Position numbers and translations under genes: made by a program
The notes under the pieces: generated by a model
The model's input: the letters and a program-made list of their open reading frames with translations, nothing else
Told to the model about the DNA's origin: nothing
Databases searched by the model: none
NCBI RefSeq assembly: GCF_030272615.1
Contig: NC_081412.1
Location: 98,207,796 to 98,271,795, forward strand
Reading direction: 5' to 3'
Length of the DNA: 64,000 nt
Source of the DNA: Cryptomeria japonica
Taxonomy: Eukaryota > Streptophyta > Pinopsida > Cupressales > Cupressaceae
Part shown: positions 47,481-58,402 of the stretch, one piece after another
Layout: every line of letters starts with the position of its first letter
Numbering within the stretch: the first letter of the stretch is position 1

Positions 47481-48919
47481 TATTGATCTCTTGATAGAAA
47501 TTTATTTCACTTATATATATGGTCACATAATTAATTCATTGTGTTTTAAATTCTAATTTCATTACATAATTAATTCATGATGTCCTAATTGTAGAACCAT
47601 GCCACCCATAGGAGATGGAGACAAATAGAGTGTCGGCTAGCCCTCATTTTGTGTCATTTTTTGAAGTTTGTGTTTATTTATTGAATGCAGACTTTTTATT
47701 AGCTATGTGATGGATGGTGATTTATGATACATATTTGATGGATTACAACATCTTTATGATGATGCCTATGTGATTTATGATACATATGTGATGGATTACA
47801 ACATATATGATGGAATACATCATGTTTATGATGATACATATGTGATTTATGATACATATGTTTTTATTATTACTCATAAATTTAATGTATTTATTGTTTA
47901 TCAAATTGCAAATGTAATGCTTACGATGCTCAATTGTTGAGGACCTTGCATTTTCTAGATAAAGGAAAGGTAAGGAATAAAAAAATATACAATGATTATG
48001 ATGTTTGCATATTGTTCATGTTGTCTACTATGTAATTTTTAGCATACCTATCATGTAATGCTTATGATGCTCAATTGTTGGTGTTGATTACATGTATATA
48101 TTTTGTGTGATTCTGTCATCCTTGGTAGAAACAGGTAATTGAATATAGACATCGTCAACCCTTTTGTTGAGGACCCTGCACTTTCTAAATAAACGAAAGG
48201 TAGGGAAAAAAAAATACAATGATTCTGATGTCTGCATATTGTTCATGTTGTCTACTATGTAATTTTTAGCATACGTATCATGTAATTTTTAGCTAACATA
48301 AGTTAAATGAATTACTTATGCAGGAACCTGAACCCCTTTGACGAGGATCATGCACAGTGTCATGGATTGACAGGTATAAGTCAATACACCCTATAAAAAC
48401 CATTTATTAATTGCTTGCTTTCTTTTTAATAATAAGCTAGGTTTTAACAACAATATTTTATCAAAACTTTGATTTTTTTTCTCATCGAAACCACATGTTA
48501 TAGCTCATTCCACCTTCTCAACCCTCCTGTATGATTTAAGTGACGAGGAAGACTATTTTTATGAGTTTTTAAAATTCCAAAATTACTAGGAAAACAAACA
48601 ACCCCTATTTTTTAGACCTTGACATTAGCAACAAATCTAATACAATTATCAACACTTGAGACCCCAGTTGGGCTTTTTCAAATTTTAAACTCAACATCAA
48701 CTTTAGGGTCGACTTCTTTGTCAACATTACCCTCATTTGCAAAATATCAACAACATACGGTGAACCATCTATTACAAATTCTTTTCGTCTCTCCATGGAA
48801 TCCTAAAATTTATTTCCTCTCACAATAACAATCGACCCTATACCAACTATCTCTATCTCATTTTATGGAGTGCAGGTACCACCAAATAGGTATTTGTTAG
48901 ATCTGTCTTCCTCGAGTGA
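47481..48919. other. AT-rich non-coding DNA with a diverged duplication
   Basis: No gene recognised. Two diverged units of about 234 bp begin with TTGTTGAGGACC at about 47935 and 48169 and share ATTGTTCATGTTGTCTACTA. Before them lie short repeats of TGATTTATGATACATATGTG. Confidence 0.6.
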
Positions 48920-49574
48920 GAGAAATTAAGGAAGAGAAGATGAAAGTGAGACATGCAGTACGTCTAAAAGAGGGAGATCAACTAGAGGTCAAAAGATTAG
49001 GAGAAAATTCAATAAATGCATGCAATTTTTTCTTGCTCAAGGGGGGTCATGTTCTTATGATGATGAGAGCATAGGCGACATCGAGGTGCCCTTGAGGTAC
49101 AAACATCTACAAAAACAATGGGTACCCAAGGAACTTCCTCCAATAAACATTGATTTGTGTGTTAACGAGAGGATATATCGCATAGCACCATCGTCATTAC
49201 ATGGTTTGGGCCTATTTTCCATGGACAACATAAAGGTTTGTTACAAAAAAGTTGTTGAACTGATGGAGTATGTCAAACCTTGTTACAATTATAAAAATTG
49301 GATGCATATTGTTTGATATAAAAAAAGTATGTGCAGGTATGCACTCTCAGTGAATTATATACAACAAAAAGATAATGATCAAAGTAAAAGAGTGACTATG
49401 TACATTGACGGAAGGCCAAAAGCAATAGGGAATATTGCAGGTTTTATAAATAGTACACGACTTGGGTCAACTAATAAGCAACCCAATTGCATATTTGAGG
49501 CACGTGAGGGAAATCGTGTATTTGTATGTGCGATAAAATCAATAAGTGCAGGCGAAGAGTTGCTAATCGATTAA
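48920..49574 (+). CDS. SET-domain protein fragment downstream of CACTA tnp2
   Basis: Two frames, 48917-49316 and 49329-49574, make a SET domain: PSSLHGLGLFSMDNIKV, VELMEYVKPCYNYKNWMHIV, then after a TGA and frame change MCRYALSVNYIQ, VTMYIDGRPKAIGNIAGFIN, KQPNCIFEA and ISAGEELLID. GLGLF, GNIAGFIN and GEELLID correspond to the SET motifs that bind S-adenosylmethionine and form the pseudoknot; the usual NHxC reads FINSTRL...QPNC. SET proteins methylate lysines, mostly in histones. Pre-SET and post-SET cysteines are not seen. A basic, acidic low-complexity stretch precedes it. The break after WMHIV makes it inactive or spliced. Confidence 0.75.
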
Positions 49575-49929
49575 AATTTTAATCGCATAGATACAAACAA
49601 AATTACTATCATGGGAGTGGTACACACTATATACCATTTAAACCAACCTTTAATTAATGACTCCAATATACCATTTTATTATTAAGTTTTTTTGCTAAGT
49701 CTATTGGTTTCATTTTGCTAATGTTTTTTTTTATATTTAATCTTTGTCATAGAGCGACATTCATCTGACACATTGCACAAACACAGATGTACCTCCCAAC
49801 CCTTCTACCCAACAAGTAAACCTCATTGTAATTGTACAAATTAGATATAAGCAAAATGTTATATTATTATGTTCTTTTCTTTAGGGTTTTGGATTAATTT
49901 TGATAATGTTACTAATATTTTTGTCACAG

Positions 49930-50158
49930 ACGAATGTTCGGGGAAAGGCACCTGTATTACTTGATGACATCTATACAAAGCTGGACTGACTATTATGCGA
50001 TGATGATATCGCATATTCCACAAAACCTATCGAAATGATGAGAAAGATTAAAAAAAAAATTAATAGAGAAATTCTTGCTTTGGCATACCAAGTCCCTCAA
50101 ATTGATGCAATAAAAGAGAGGCTGCACCAATTGATGCAGAGAGCACAAAACTTGGAAG
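49930..50158 (+). pseudogene. further exon after the SET domain
   Basis: An AG-bordered open stretch encodes KAPVLLDDIYTKLD, a TGA, then KKINREILALAYQVPQ and ERLHQLMQRAQNLE, ending at a GTAAGC donor. It looks like a helical segment of the same decayed gene. No family is recognised. The next exon is cut off by the gypsy LTR, which starts 55 bp downstream. Confidence 0.4.
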
Positions 50159-50300
50159 TAAGCAGTAATGAAATCTTTAATTATAACATAAGTTAAAAAA
50201 TGGTTTATATTTTGTAGTCACATAAATCTGTCCACTTAATTAAATGAATACTTAGTATTTATTAGATTATTTAACCATCGATCAATAATTAATTAAATTA

Positions 50301-50690
50301 TTTAATTAATTAAATTAATATTTAATTAATTAAATTAATATTTAATTAATTAAATTAATATTTAATTAATTAAATTAATATTTAATTAATTAAATTAATA
50401 TTTAATTAATTAAATTAATATTTAATTAATTAAATTAATATTTAATTAATTAAATTAATATTTAATTAATTAAATTAATATTTAATTAATTAAATTAATA
50501 TTTAATTAATTAAATTAATATTTAATTAATTAAATTAATATTTAATTAATTAAATTAATATTTAATTAATTAAATTAATATTTAATTAATTAAATTAATA
50601 TTTAATTAATTAAATTAATATTTAATTAATTAAATTAATATTTAATTAATTAAATTAATATTTAATTAATTAAATTAATATTTAATTAAT
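50301..50690. repeat. 19.5 copies of a 20-bp unit
   Basis: TTTAATTAATTAAATTAATA is repeated with no visible change from 50301 to 50690. The 18 bases TATTTAATTAATTAAATA spanning each junction are a perfect palindrome. The homogeneity shows recent expansion or ongoing homogenisation. Confidence 0.98.
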
Positions 50691-50818
50691 TTACCTTAAC
50701 CCTCTTCTCCTATTAATTAAATAAATTATTCAATTTATTTGATTTAATTTACTTAGCCAAATTCAGACCATTAATTAAATAAATAAATCATATTTTTTTA
50801 ATTAAATCTTCTCTCACA

Positions 50819-51320
50819 TTTAAATAAATTAATATTTATTTAAATCCCCCAAAATCCATCTCTCACATTTAAAAAAATTAACATTTATTTAAATCACCTT
50901 TATCCTCCACCCACTTGTATTTTCCTACAAATGCAAGTTGCACAACTATTTTAAATAAATAATTATTTATTTAAAATCCTATTTATCCTCACCCACTTGA
51001 AACCTTTAATGGTTTCCCTTAAAGTCTCCAAACTTAATGGTTTCCGTCTAAAGTCTTCTCAAGCCTTTAATGGTTTCCCTTAAAGTCTTCAAACTCAATG
51101 ACTTCCTTTTAGAGTCTTCTTAAGCCTTTAATGGTTTCCCTTAAAGTCTTCAAACTTAATGGCTTCTTTCTAGAGTTTTCTTAAGCCTTTAAAGGTTTCC
51201 CTCAAAGTCTTCAAGCATTTAATGTTTTATCTTCCTTTTTCTCATGTAAATAAATTAAGATTTATTTAAATAAATCCAAAATTCACTTTCACATTTAAAT
51301 AAATTAATATTTATTTAAAT
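50819..51320. repeat. AT-rich palindromes in the gypsy U3
   Basis: Hairpins of the form TTTAAATAAAT, TAAT, ATTTATTTAAA occur at about 50819-50845, 50952-50975, 51244-51268 and 51294-51320, with a degenerate one near 50870-50893. Confidence 0.85.
51003..51240. repeat. 61-bp tandem repeat, about 4 copies
   Basis: CCTTTAATGGTTTCCCTTAA or variants start at 51003, 51064, 51125 and 51186. Each unit also holds a second, diverged half-unit (TTAATGGTTTCC), so it is an internal duplication. Confidence 0.9.
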
Positions 51321-52006
51321 ATCTATCCAAATGCAAATTATACCATTTAATTAAAATAAATGATTTTATTTTAATTGGAAATCCTAAAATTCCTCCCACT
51401 TGCATTCTCCTACAAAATCCACTTGCATGCCTAAATCCCTTCTAGATTCTTCTAACTCTTCTAATTAGCCTAATCCTATCCTAATCATTGTCACATTCCT
51501 AAATAAATGGAAGTCACTTCTAAAAAACCTCAAAAGTCTTCAATAACCATTAAAGGCTTTATGTCTTCAAATGGTTAACCTCTAAAGTCTTCCAAACCAT
51601 TAAAGGCTCTTACATAACCATTTATGGTTAACTCACCTTTTACCTTTGGTTAGAGACTTTCCTCTAACTTAAACATTCTTTCGACTCATGGGTCTCTTCA
51701 AAGCATTTATTTCTTTGACTAAGGTAACTATTTAACCCTTGCACATTCATTTATCCCTTGGATAAAAGGAATATCCATTAACCTACCCTAACCCAACCCC
51801 CCAGGGTAACCATCATGTCCCCTCAAGCATTTAATGCTCCTTATCTCTCCTCTCAAGCCTCCTCATGGTGACACTTGTCAACATGGGATTGGGTTGAAAG
51901 TCTCACATGGATTGAATATCTTTCAATCCTAACCCTGGTTAAGATTGCTCAATCTTAACCCTGGTTAAGATTGCTCAATCTTAAACCTTCATTTCCCCAT
52001 TTCTTC

Positions 52007-52014
52007 TATAAATA
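52007..52014 (+). promoter_or_regulatory. TATA box of the gypsy LTR
   Basis: TATAAATA in CTTCTATAAATAGAACCC, about 410 bp before the LTR end. A two-copy 26-bp repeat containing CTTAACCCTGGTTAAG lies just upstream (51929-51980). Confidence 0.7.
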
Positions 52015-52424
52015 GAACCCTTCTCCTCAAGAAAGAAGGAAGAATTAGAGTATTGTTGTTATACTAGTATTAGCATAGAGCTTTTTCATAGCATCACTAT
52101 CTACACTTGCATAGCATTTGTTTATCACATCCAACCATCTTGAATCTCGATATGACATCCATGGCTAGTGCTAAAAGCTGAGAGCTACACTCATTTAGGA
52201 CTTGGAGAGGGGAGAAACAAGGGAGAAGCATCAAAACTCATCATGAAAGCATCTTAGGGAGGCTCTTCTCCTTTCTTTTGTTTTGTTAAACTTCTTTCAT
52301 GCTTTTTGAAATCTCTTTTGATATGTTTGGAATGGTTTTTAGTTCTTTGTTTTGGTTTTATGGTTGAAACTAATTTATTAACATTGAACTTTGTTGTTGC
52401 CTTATCCCCATTTCCATGGCATCA

Positions 52425-52445
52425 TTTGGTGAACCCGACATGAAT
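52425..52445 (+). promoter_or_regulatory. candidate primer-binding site of the gypsy element
   Basis: TTTGGTGAACCCGACATG follows the LTR end. Its reverse complement ends in ...GGGTTCACCA, which has the shape of a tRNA 3' end with CCA, but I cannot name the tRNA. Confidence 0.55.
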
Positions 52446-52510
52446 CGAACAACAAACTATTGAAATACTAACTTTTTTTGACTGTTTTACTTGACACACA
52501 GGTCGCGCTT

Positions 52511-52719
52511 CAGCGTTTTTGTTTACGCTTTAGCGCTATTGTCCCGAAATTAGCGCTTTTGTCTATAGTATAGCGTTATTGACCATTAGGTAGCGCTTTT
52601 GTTCCCATTTTAGCGCTGTTGGCTTTCTGTATAATAATTTCTTTTAGCGCTTTTGTCCTTACTGTCACACTTTTGTGTTAAGTAGTGCTTCTGTTCTCAC
52701 ACAGAGTAGCGCTATTGTA
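52511..52719 (+). repeat. TAGCGC(T/A)TTTGT repeats with a 20-bp period in the leader
   Basis: Motifs start at 52511 (CAGCGTTTTTGT), 52531, 52551, 52571, 52591 and 52611, exactly 20 bp apart, then less regularly at 52645, 52683 and 52707. Spacers are not conserved. The motif core AGCGCT is itself palindromic. Confidence 0.93.
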
Positions 52720-54308
52720 ACAAAGCGTCGTAAAAAAATGTCTTGTAACCGATAAATTAATTTTTTTTAGGCTTGTAAAGGCCCACCATGTATGCGTATT
52801 TTACCGATTGTTTTATTCTTGTGCAGGTTTGAACTAACCCAATTTATTGCTTATAATTTTAGAAATTCACTTTTCTTGATTTTATTGCAAGTTAAAATTA
52901 ACTTCAAAACACTTCATTTTGGTGCTTTAAGAACTCACAACAAACTTTGTTTTTCATGCAAGATAGGCAATTTGAACACTTCCTTTTTGGTGCTTAAAAA
53001 TCAACTTCAAACACTTCATTTTTGGTGCTTAAAACTCAACAAGACAAATTTTGATTTCCTTGCATCAACTCAAGTTAAAATTCACAATCCACACTTTGTT
53101 TTGGGCAAGTAAAAAGAACAATAAACTTGTTTCTTTTCAAAACAATTTTACTTCAAGCAAACATGCTTTTCATTCAGTTGACCAGGATTTCATTTTCCTA
53201 GTTTACTCAACATATTGCCTTTGAAGGATAAAAAGAACACCATGGTTGTTGGAGCAACATCTCCAAATAATTAGATAATATTGCGATGATGAGTAAAAAA
53301 GAACAAGTGTCTTTTGTGTTTGGCACACTTGTGCAAAAAGTTTGTCGAGTGGTCCTACTTCTAACACACACTATCCTCTCCCTTGGCTTTCGTGGTCCTA
53401 GGTGCAAGAGAAAAGTGTTAGTAACACTCAAAGTTTATCTTTTTAAGAGAGGCCTGCCAAGAGACACATCACTCTTGGGAACGACCTCGCACGGTAAATC
53501 CTTCAAGCCGCTATAGAAATCAGGTGTGAGCAAAAGCTGTAGCTTTGGGTATAGCTGTTCCTACAGTGTAACTTGCCGAAAGGACAAATGGGTCCCACCA
53601 CAAGTTACAAGGCTCTTAAGTGAGTCACTGCAGAATGAACTTATGTCCAAAAATATCAAAAATTACTAAACACCTTTATGTAGTAGCCCACCCATTTTAT
53701 TGATTGAGGATATTTGTAATAAATTCAGTGCAAGAGCATAGATGGTTTTGCTCCCAAGATACTCACCATACATATTTCCTTGAGTAGAAACATAGCTTTT
53801 TGAAAAGCTACTTGTGGCTTGATAAAAGTGGTGACTCCCCCATCATATGGATCATCTATTTGTTATTCTCATGCAAGACTTAGTATATCACATCCTTACC
53901 TACCACGATGGGATTCATAAGGTATGTAGTACCAAAGTTGAAGAAATATCAAGACGTGGGCTGAAATTATCGCAACTGGCCTTTTGAGCTTAGTGATAAA
54001 GTGTGTTTAAAGTGTCTTCATTTTGTGTCAAGACCAGTGATAAAATGAGCCAACTTCAGGTTTTTTGGAAAAACATACTCAAAAACATTTTGTAAAGGGT
54101 CAAAAAGTTCAAAGATTGGGTTGATTTAGACCCACACTTATTTGTGCCTTTTGAGGCAACATTCTTGTGTTTGTGTGCTTGCTTTGTTTTCTTGTGAAAG
54201 AAAAATAAAAAATAAATTCCCAAAACAAGTATCCCTCCAACGCAAAAACATTTTCACAAAACCAAACAAAGATAAAAAACAAAGGGCAAAAACAGAGTAT
54301 CAAACTAT
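52720..54308. other. gypsy leader, non-coding
   Basis: No domain-bearing ORF. A diverged repeat AACACTTCATTTTTGGTGCTTAAAA-like occurs at about 52903, 52977 and 53007. Long leaders are usual for Tat/Ogre elements. Confidence 0.6.
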
Positions 54309-54692
54309 ATGACCATTCTTCACATTTTGAGAAAGAAGAATATTCATCAACATTTCAATTTGAAGAGAAGACCATTAAGCTCAAAGGCTTTCATCAAAAG
54401 AAGGAGATTCTTCTATCTCGATAGACAGATCTTTGTCTCTCATAGAGCTTTCTTACGTCACATGCATCTATATCTTCAAGGAAAATCTACCGAATTTGAT
54501 CAAGAATCTTTAAACCGTAGAGCTTTTACTCAATATAGAGCTTTGAGCTATCATAAAAACAAAGGAGGGAAAATCAATCCTGACTTCTTTCTAGACATTT
54601 GCATCACATATAACGTAGCTCGGGAAGAATCACCAACTCCTAAAAGAGAAGAGGAAGAATTTGTCCCATATGTAACACAAAGTTTTTATTGA
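54309..54692 (+). CDS. extra ORF before gag (127 aa)
   Basis: An open frame starting MTILHILRKKNIHQHFNLKR, very basic in its first 60 residues, then SFY at the end after an acidic patch (KREEEEFVPYV). No known domain. Ogre-type elements carry an ORF of unknown function in this position. It is about 330 bp from the gag frame. It could be a decayed ORF1, or chance. Confidence 0.45.
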   Translation: MTILHILRKKNIHQHFNLKRRPLSSKAFIKRRRFFYLDRQIFVSHRAFLRHMHLYLQGKSTEFDQESLNRRAFTQYRALSYHKNKGGKINPDFFLDICITYNVAREESPTPKREEEEFVPYVTQSFY

Positions 54693-55127
54693 AGTTAACA
54701 TCTCATCCATTCTCACGTTCACACACATCAATCCATTCCAAACTCTCAAAACATAAAGAGGTCTTGTCCTAAGTTCTTTTTAGTAATTGCTTGAATCAAA
54801 CACAAAACATATCACTTTTTAGAGTGTCTCTACATCTAGGATAAAATCATCCTAAGAGACATTTCTACACAGGTTAAAACTGGTATATGAGTGCATCCTC
54901 TCATTACTAGGTAGCTTGGTTTGTAACATATCTCAGACCTCGCTAAACCTTATCATATCACACATTGTCAATCAAACACACCAAGCAATTCTTAGAAGGA
55001 TTTTGGTAACATCTACCTTTAAGTGTTAGAGATCCATATGCTAAACACTTCACCAAACCTTTATCTCTCATTTCATCATCAACTCATCATCATTTTCATC
55101 AAACTTCAACAAAAACTTTCAAACAAA

Positions 55128-56745
55128 ATGACTCAAACCAGATCAAGGACTAGACAACTTGAGATCAAAGAGGAAGAGGAGGAAAATCTCAATGAATTCC
55201 AAGAAGCTCTTGGAAGAAACACAAATGATGAAAATCCTAGTACTCCCACTCCTGAAGCAATCGAAAGGGCACAACACAACCCTCTCTTCAATCGACTTTT
55301 TGATGAGATCATCAGAAACAATGCGGATGCTCACTTTTTAAGACTTGCCCAAGAGGGAGCTAAACTCCCCCTTGATTTTGTTATTGCACAACTAAGGAAA
55401 GCATTGGAATGCCAAAGTCGTAATGATGATGAAAGAGGTCGAGATCACATCAGATACAACCTTCATCAAGGACATCCCCCACCTCCTCCTCCAAATGATA
55501 TAGACATGTTGCGGCAACAAGTCGAGAATCTCACCCAACAACTCCACAGTGGTGTGAAAACAAACCAATTTTCACTTAATGATATTTGTCCCTATCCCTT
55601 TGATAGGAATCTACATATGCCACCTTTTCCACGAGGGTTTGAAACACCTAAGTTTGAAAAGTATCCTCATGATCATGTTAGAGAATTTCATTCAACATGC
55701 CTAGAAGTGGCATATGAGGACACATACCTAATGCGACTCTTTCCCCAAAGTTTGGTAGGGACAACCACACAATGGTTTTCCCGACTAACAGGCGCCATTA
55801 GGACATTCGAAGAACTAGTCCAAAAATTCATTGCACACTACTCACATAACATTGAACGCGATATCACCATGGCAAATCTATGCAACACTAAGCAAAAACC
55901 AGGGGAGCTATTTTTCAGCTTTCCTGCAACGATGGCAAAAAATGTCTAGCAGACGTTCCCTTCAGCTACTTGAAAGAGAGCTAGTGGAAATATTTATTTC
56001 CAACTTGAACGAAGAAATGGAATTTCATTTGGACATGAAAGGCACAAAGTCCTTTAATGACACGATCACCCAGGGTTTAAAATGTGAACTGGCCCTCATC
56101 AAAAAGGGGCTCATCAAAATCTACAATGAACCAAAAGATGCTCCTCACCCACGCTTCAACAATGATAAACCTAATTTCTGGAATAAAAACAAAAACGTCG
56201 CCAATGATGGGGTTGTAGATGCAAGGACTATCAAAAGTGCACAATCTGTGGTTTGGTTTGTGGGGAAAAACCCCCCTCCTAAGACCAACACGGTTCCTCC
56301 CCCACCAAATCAAGGACGCAATGTTCAGCAAGAAGAACCAAGGCAAAGACAACATAATTATAAACCAAAATGGACATACACTCCCTTAGGGGAACCTATT
56401 GAAACAGTGTTACGTCAATTGATCTCGTCAAATCTAGTGACCTTACCCAAAACATCAAATTTTGAGCCTCAGGTCAAACCTCCATGGTGGAGAGATAATG
56501 AACATTGCGAATTCCATCAAGGGAAAGGGCATAAAACAAGCAATTGTCATAGATTGAAAGATCTTGTTCAGGATCTTATTAACCGAGGTGAGATTGAAAT
56601 TGAAGGACATGACCCAAAAACCACAAACAATGATCATCTTATGTTAAAAATCCACTTCCATCACAAGATCAAAGGGGTCCCTCCACGTCAGGACGAAACA
56701 CAGATAACGATGATTATACGCGAGCCGCTTATAATTACACTGTGA
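55128..56745 (+). pseudogene. gypsy gag, frameshifted
   Basis: The start is taken at ATG 55128 (MTQTRSRTRQLEIKEEEEEN) rather than the upstream in-frame ATG 55023, because the former matches Tat gag starts. The Retrotrans_gag core is FPRGFETPKFEKY, HVREFHSTCLEVAYEDTYLM and TTTQWFSRLTGAIRTFEEL. Around 55908, in a T run, the frame changes to the 55831-56745 frame (AFLQRWQKMSSRRSLQLLER, IFISNLNEEMEFHLDMKG). It ends with a zinc-knuckle-like stretch, CEFHQGKGHKTSNCHRLKDL. Gag forms the particle and binds RNA. Confidence 0.9.
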
Positions 56746-57821
56746 ATCACCTTTATGATGCCAACAAACAAATTGCAACCATTACCATAAAAAACCCAAT
56801 CGCTACTTGCAATGTTGTTACACGACGTAGCAATATCACCATCAAAGCGGCTCCACAAGGCACCACCTCCATACCAAAGCAGTACAACCTTGTGGAACAA
56901 TTAGATAAAATGTCTGTGCTTATATCCATTTTAGAGTTGTTGCGCTTACCCCCATCTCATAAAACGATCTTGGATCAAGCTCTCCAAGAGGCGTCAATCC
57001 CTGCCAACCTCAACACAGATCAATTCCAAGCTATGGTTAGTAATCTAAGGTCATCACCGTGTCTCACTTTCTTGAAAAGTGACAATACATCCTTCCAGCA
57101 ACCTCACAATGCCTCACTCCATATTGAAGGATTCATCAACCAACACATGATCAAGCGAGTCTTGATTGATAATGGAGCAGGCCTAAATATATGTACATTA
57201 CAATTGGTCATAGCATTGGGATATGCAATTGAATTAGTGGATCCCCGCAAAAAGATAACAACCAAAGCTTATGATGATGCAGAGCGTTCTTCAAAAGGAG
57301 CGGTTGTGTTACCAATCCGAGTGGTCCCGATGGTGAAACACATCATATGTCAAGTTCTGGACCTTCCTCTACCATACAATTTGTTGTTAGGAAGACCGTG
57401 GATACACGCCATGCAAGTCGTTCCATCCACCTATCACCAGTGTATCAAGTTCTCGCATAACGATGTAGAAATTACAATTTTGGGTGATGCAAATCTATTT
57501 GCATATTGTAACAATATCAACCATCAGCCAAAGATTACCATTCCCAACAACAGAGAAGCTATCCCATCCACATCATATGTTATTCCAACCTCTCTTTCCA
57601 GTTCAAACACCCCTATACCCAAGCAAGAGAAGCTCAAGATGAAAATGGTAGAGGAAGGTCCTGGAGAGTACAATCTAAGCCAACTCTTTTGTGTTGGACA
57701 AATGCCCACTTCTCCTAGAACTCATGGTAAACCTCAAAGGTTACTTCAAACACCACTGATCAAGCCAACATGCATTTTGGCACCTTTCATCCTTGGAAAG
57801 AGACCAAAGATGAGGACTTAG
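56742..57821 (+). pseudogene. gypsy aspartic protease region
   Basis: The frame is open from the end of gag (frame changes near 56700). The protease-like core is KRVLIDNGAGLNICTLQLVI (catalytic Asp in D-N-G) and later LPYNLLLGRPWIHAMQVVPS, the usual end of Tat-type protease domains. It is followed by a variable linker. A frame change near 57790 leads to the next frame (57770-58249), which contains IMGYDGQSALGPCKQGRHEP, a conserved linker (G-patch-like) of these elements. Confidence 0.82.
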
Positions 57822-58402
57822 CAAAATGGATCTATAAAGACCCTATCACCATGGACATCCCACAAGCTAAGCTTCCCACAGATCAATATGGAAAATGCCT
57901 TCTCATTATGCAAATAATGGGTTATGATGGTCAGAGTGCATTGGGACCTTGCAAGCAAGGGCGACATGAGCCGCTGCAGCTAGAATTAAAGCCTAAAAAT
58001 AACACTGGATTAGGCTTTCAAAAGGAGATCCCTCCTAAGCTCAGATTCAAAGGGAAACCCAATAAACCTCTATATCAGCCTACTACAAACATAAAGAGGC
58101 TACCTTTGATTATATTTGCAGCACCAAGCATCGCACCAACTGCCCTAATGCGGCTAAAAATCCCAGCAATATCATCCACAACACCAATCATCCCACCAAT
58201 CAAACCAACAACCCCATCAGCAACAACAACTACATCAATAGCACCATAAGCAGTATCTGAACCCCCAGTAGTATCAACAACACTGACAATTCCATTAGGA
58301 GCAGCAGATTCAACACTGTCGATACTCCCAGTATCGGATTCACTAATCCCCATAATCCTTCCTGCAGCACCAATCATTTCATCTACAAAGGTCCATCAGT
58401 CG
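57770..58402 (+). pseudogene. gypsy linker between protease and RT
   Basis: Continues in the RT frame, broken by TAA at 58247-58249. The first part is GYDGQSALGPCKQG and GLGFQKEIPPKLRF. The second part is a low-complexity Pro/Ile/Thr/Ala run (58120-58400). Confidence 0.7.

Larger units (their letters stand above)
50213..52424 (+). repeat. 5' LTR of the gypsy element
   Basis: It starts TGTAGTCACATAAATC and ends ...CCATGGCATCA just before TTTGGTGAACCCGACATG. TATAAATA at 52007-52014 places U3 at 50213 to about 52040. U3 holds a 19.5-copy 20-bp array, several AT-rich palindromes and a 61-bp repeat. The start is placed by sequence feel, because the 3' LTR is absent. Confidence 0.7.

Noticed and set aside
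50301-50690. Centromeric satellite
   Set aside because: Only 390 bp long, embedded in a single LTR, unit of 20 bp; it is an LTR-internal array.
58075-58377. 100-codon minus-strand ORF rich in Gly/Val/Ile
   Set aside because: Antisense shadow of the low-complexity linker between gypsy protease and RT.
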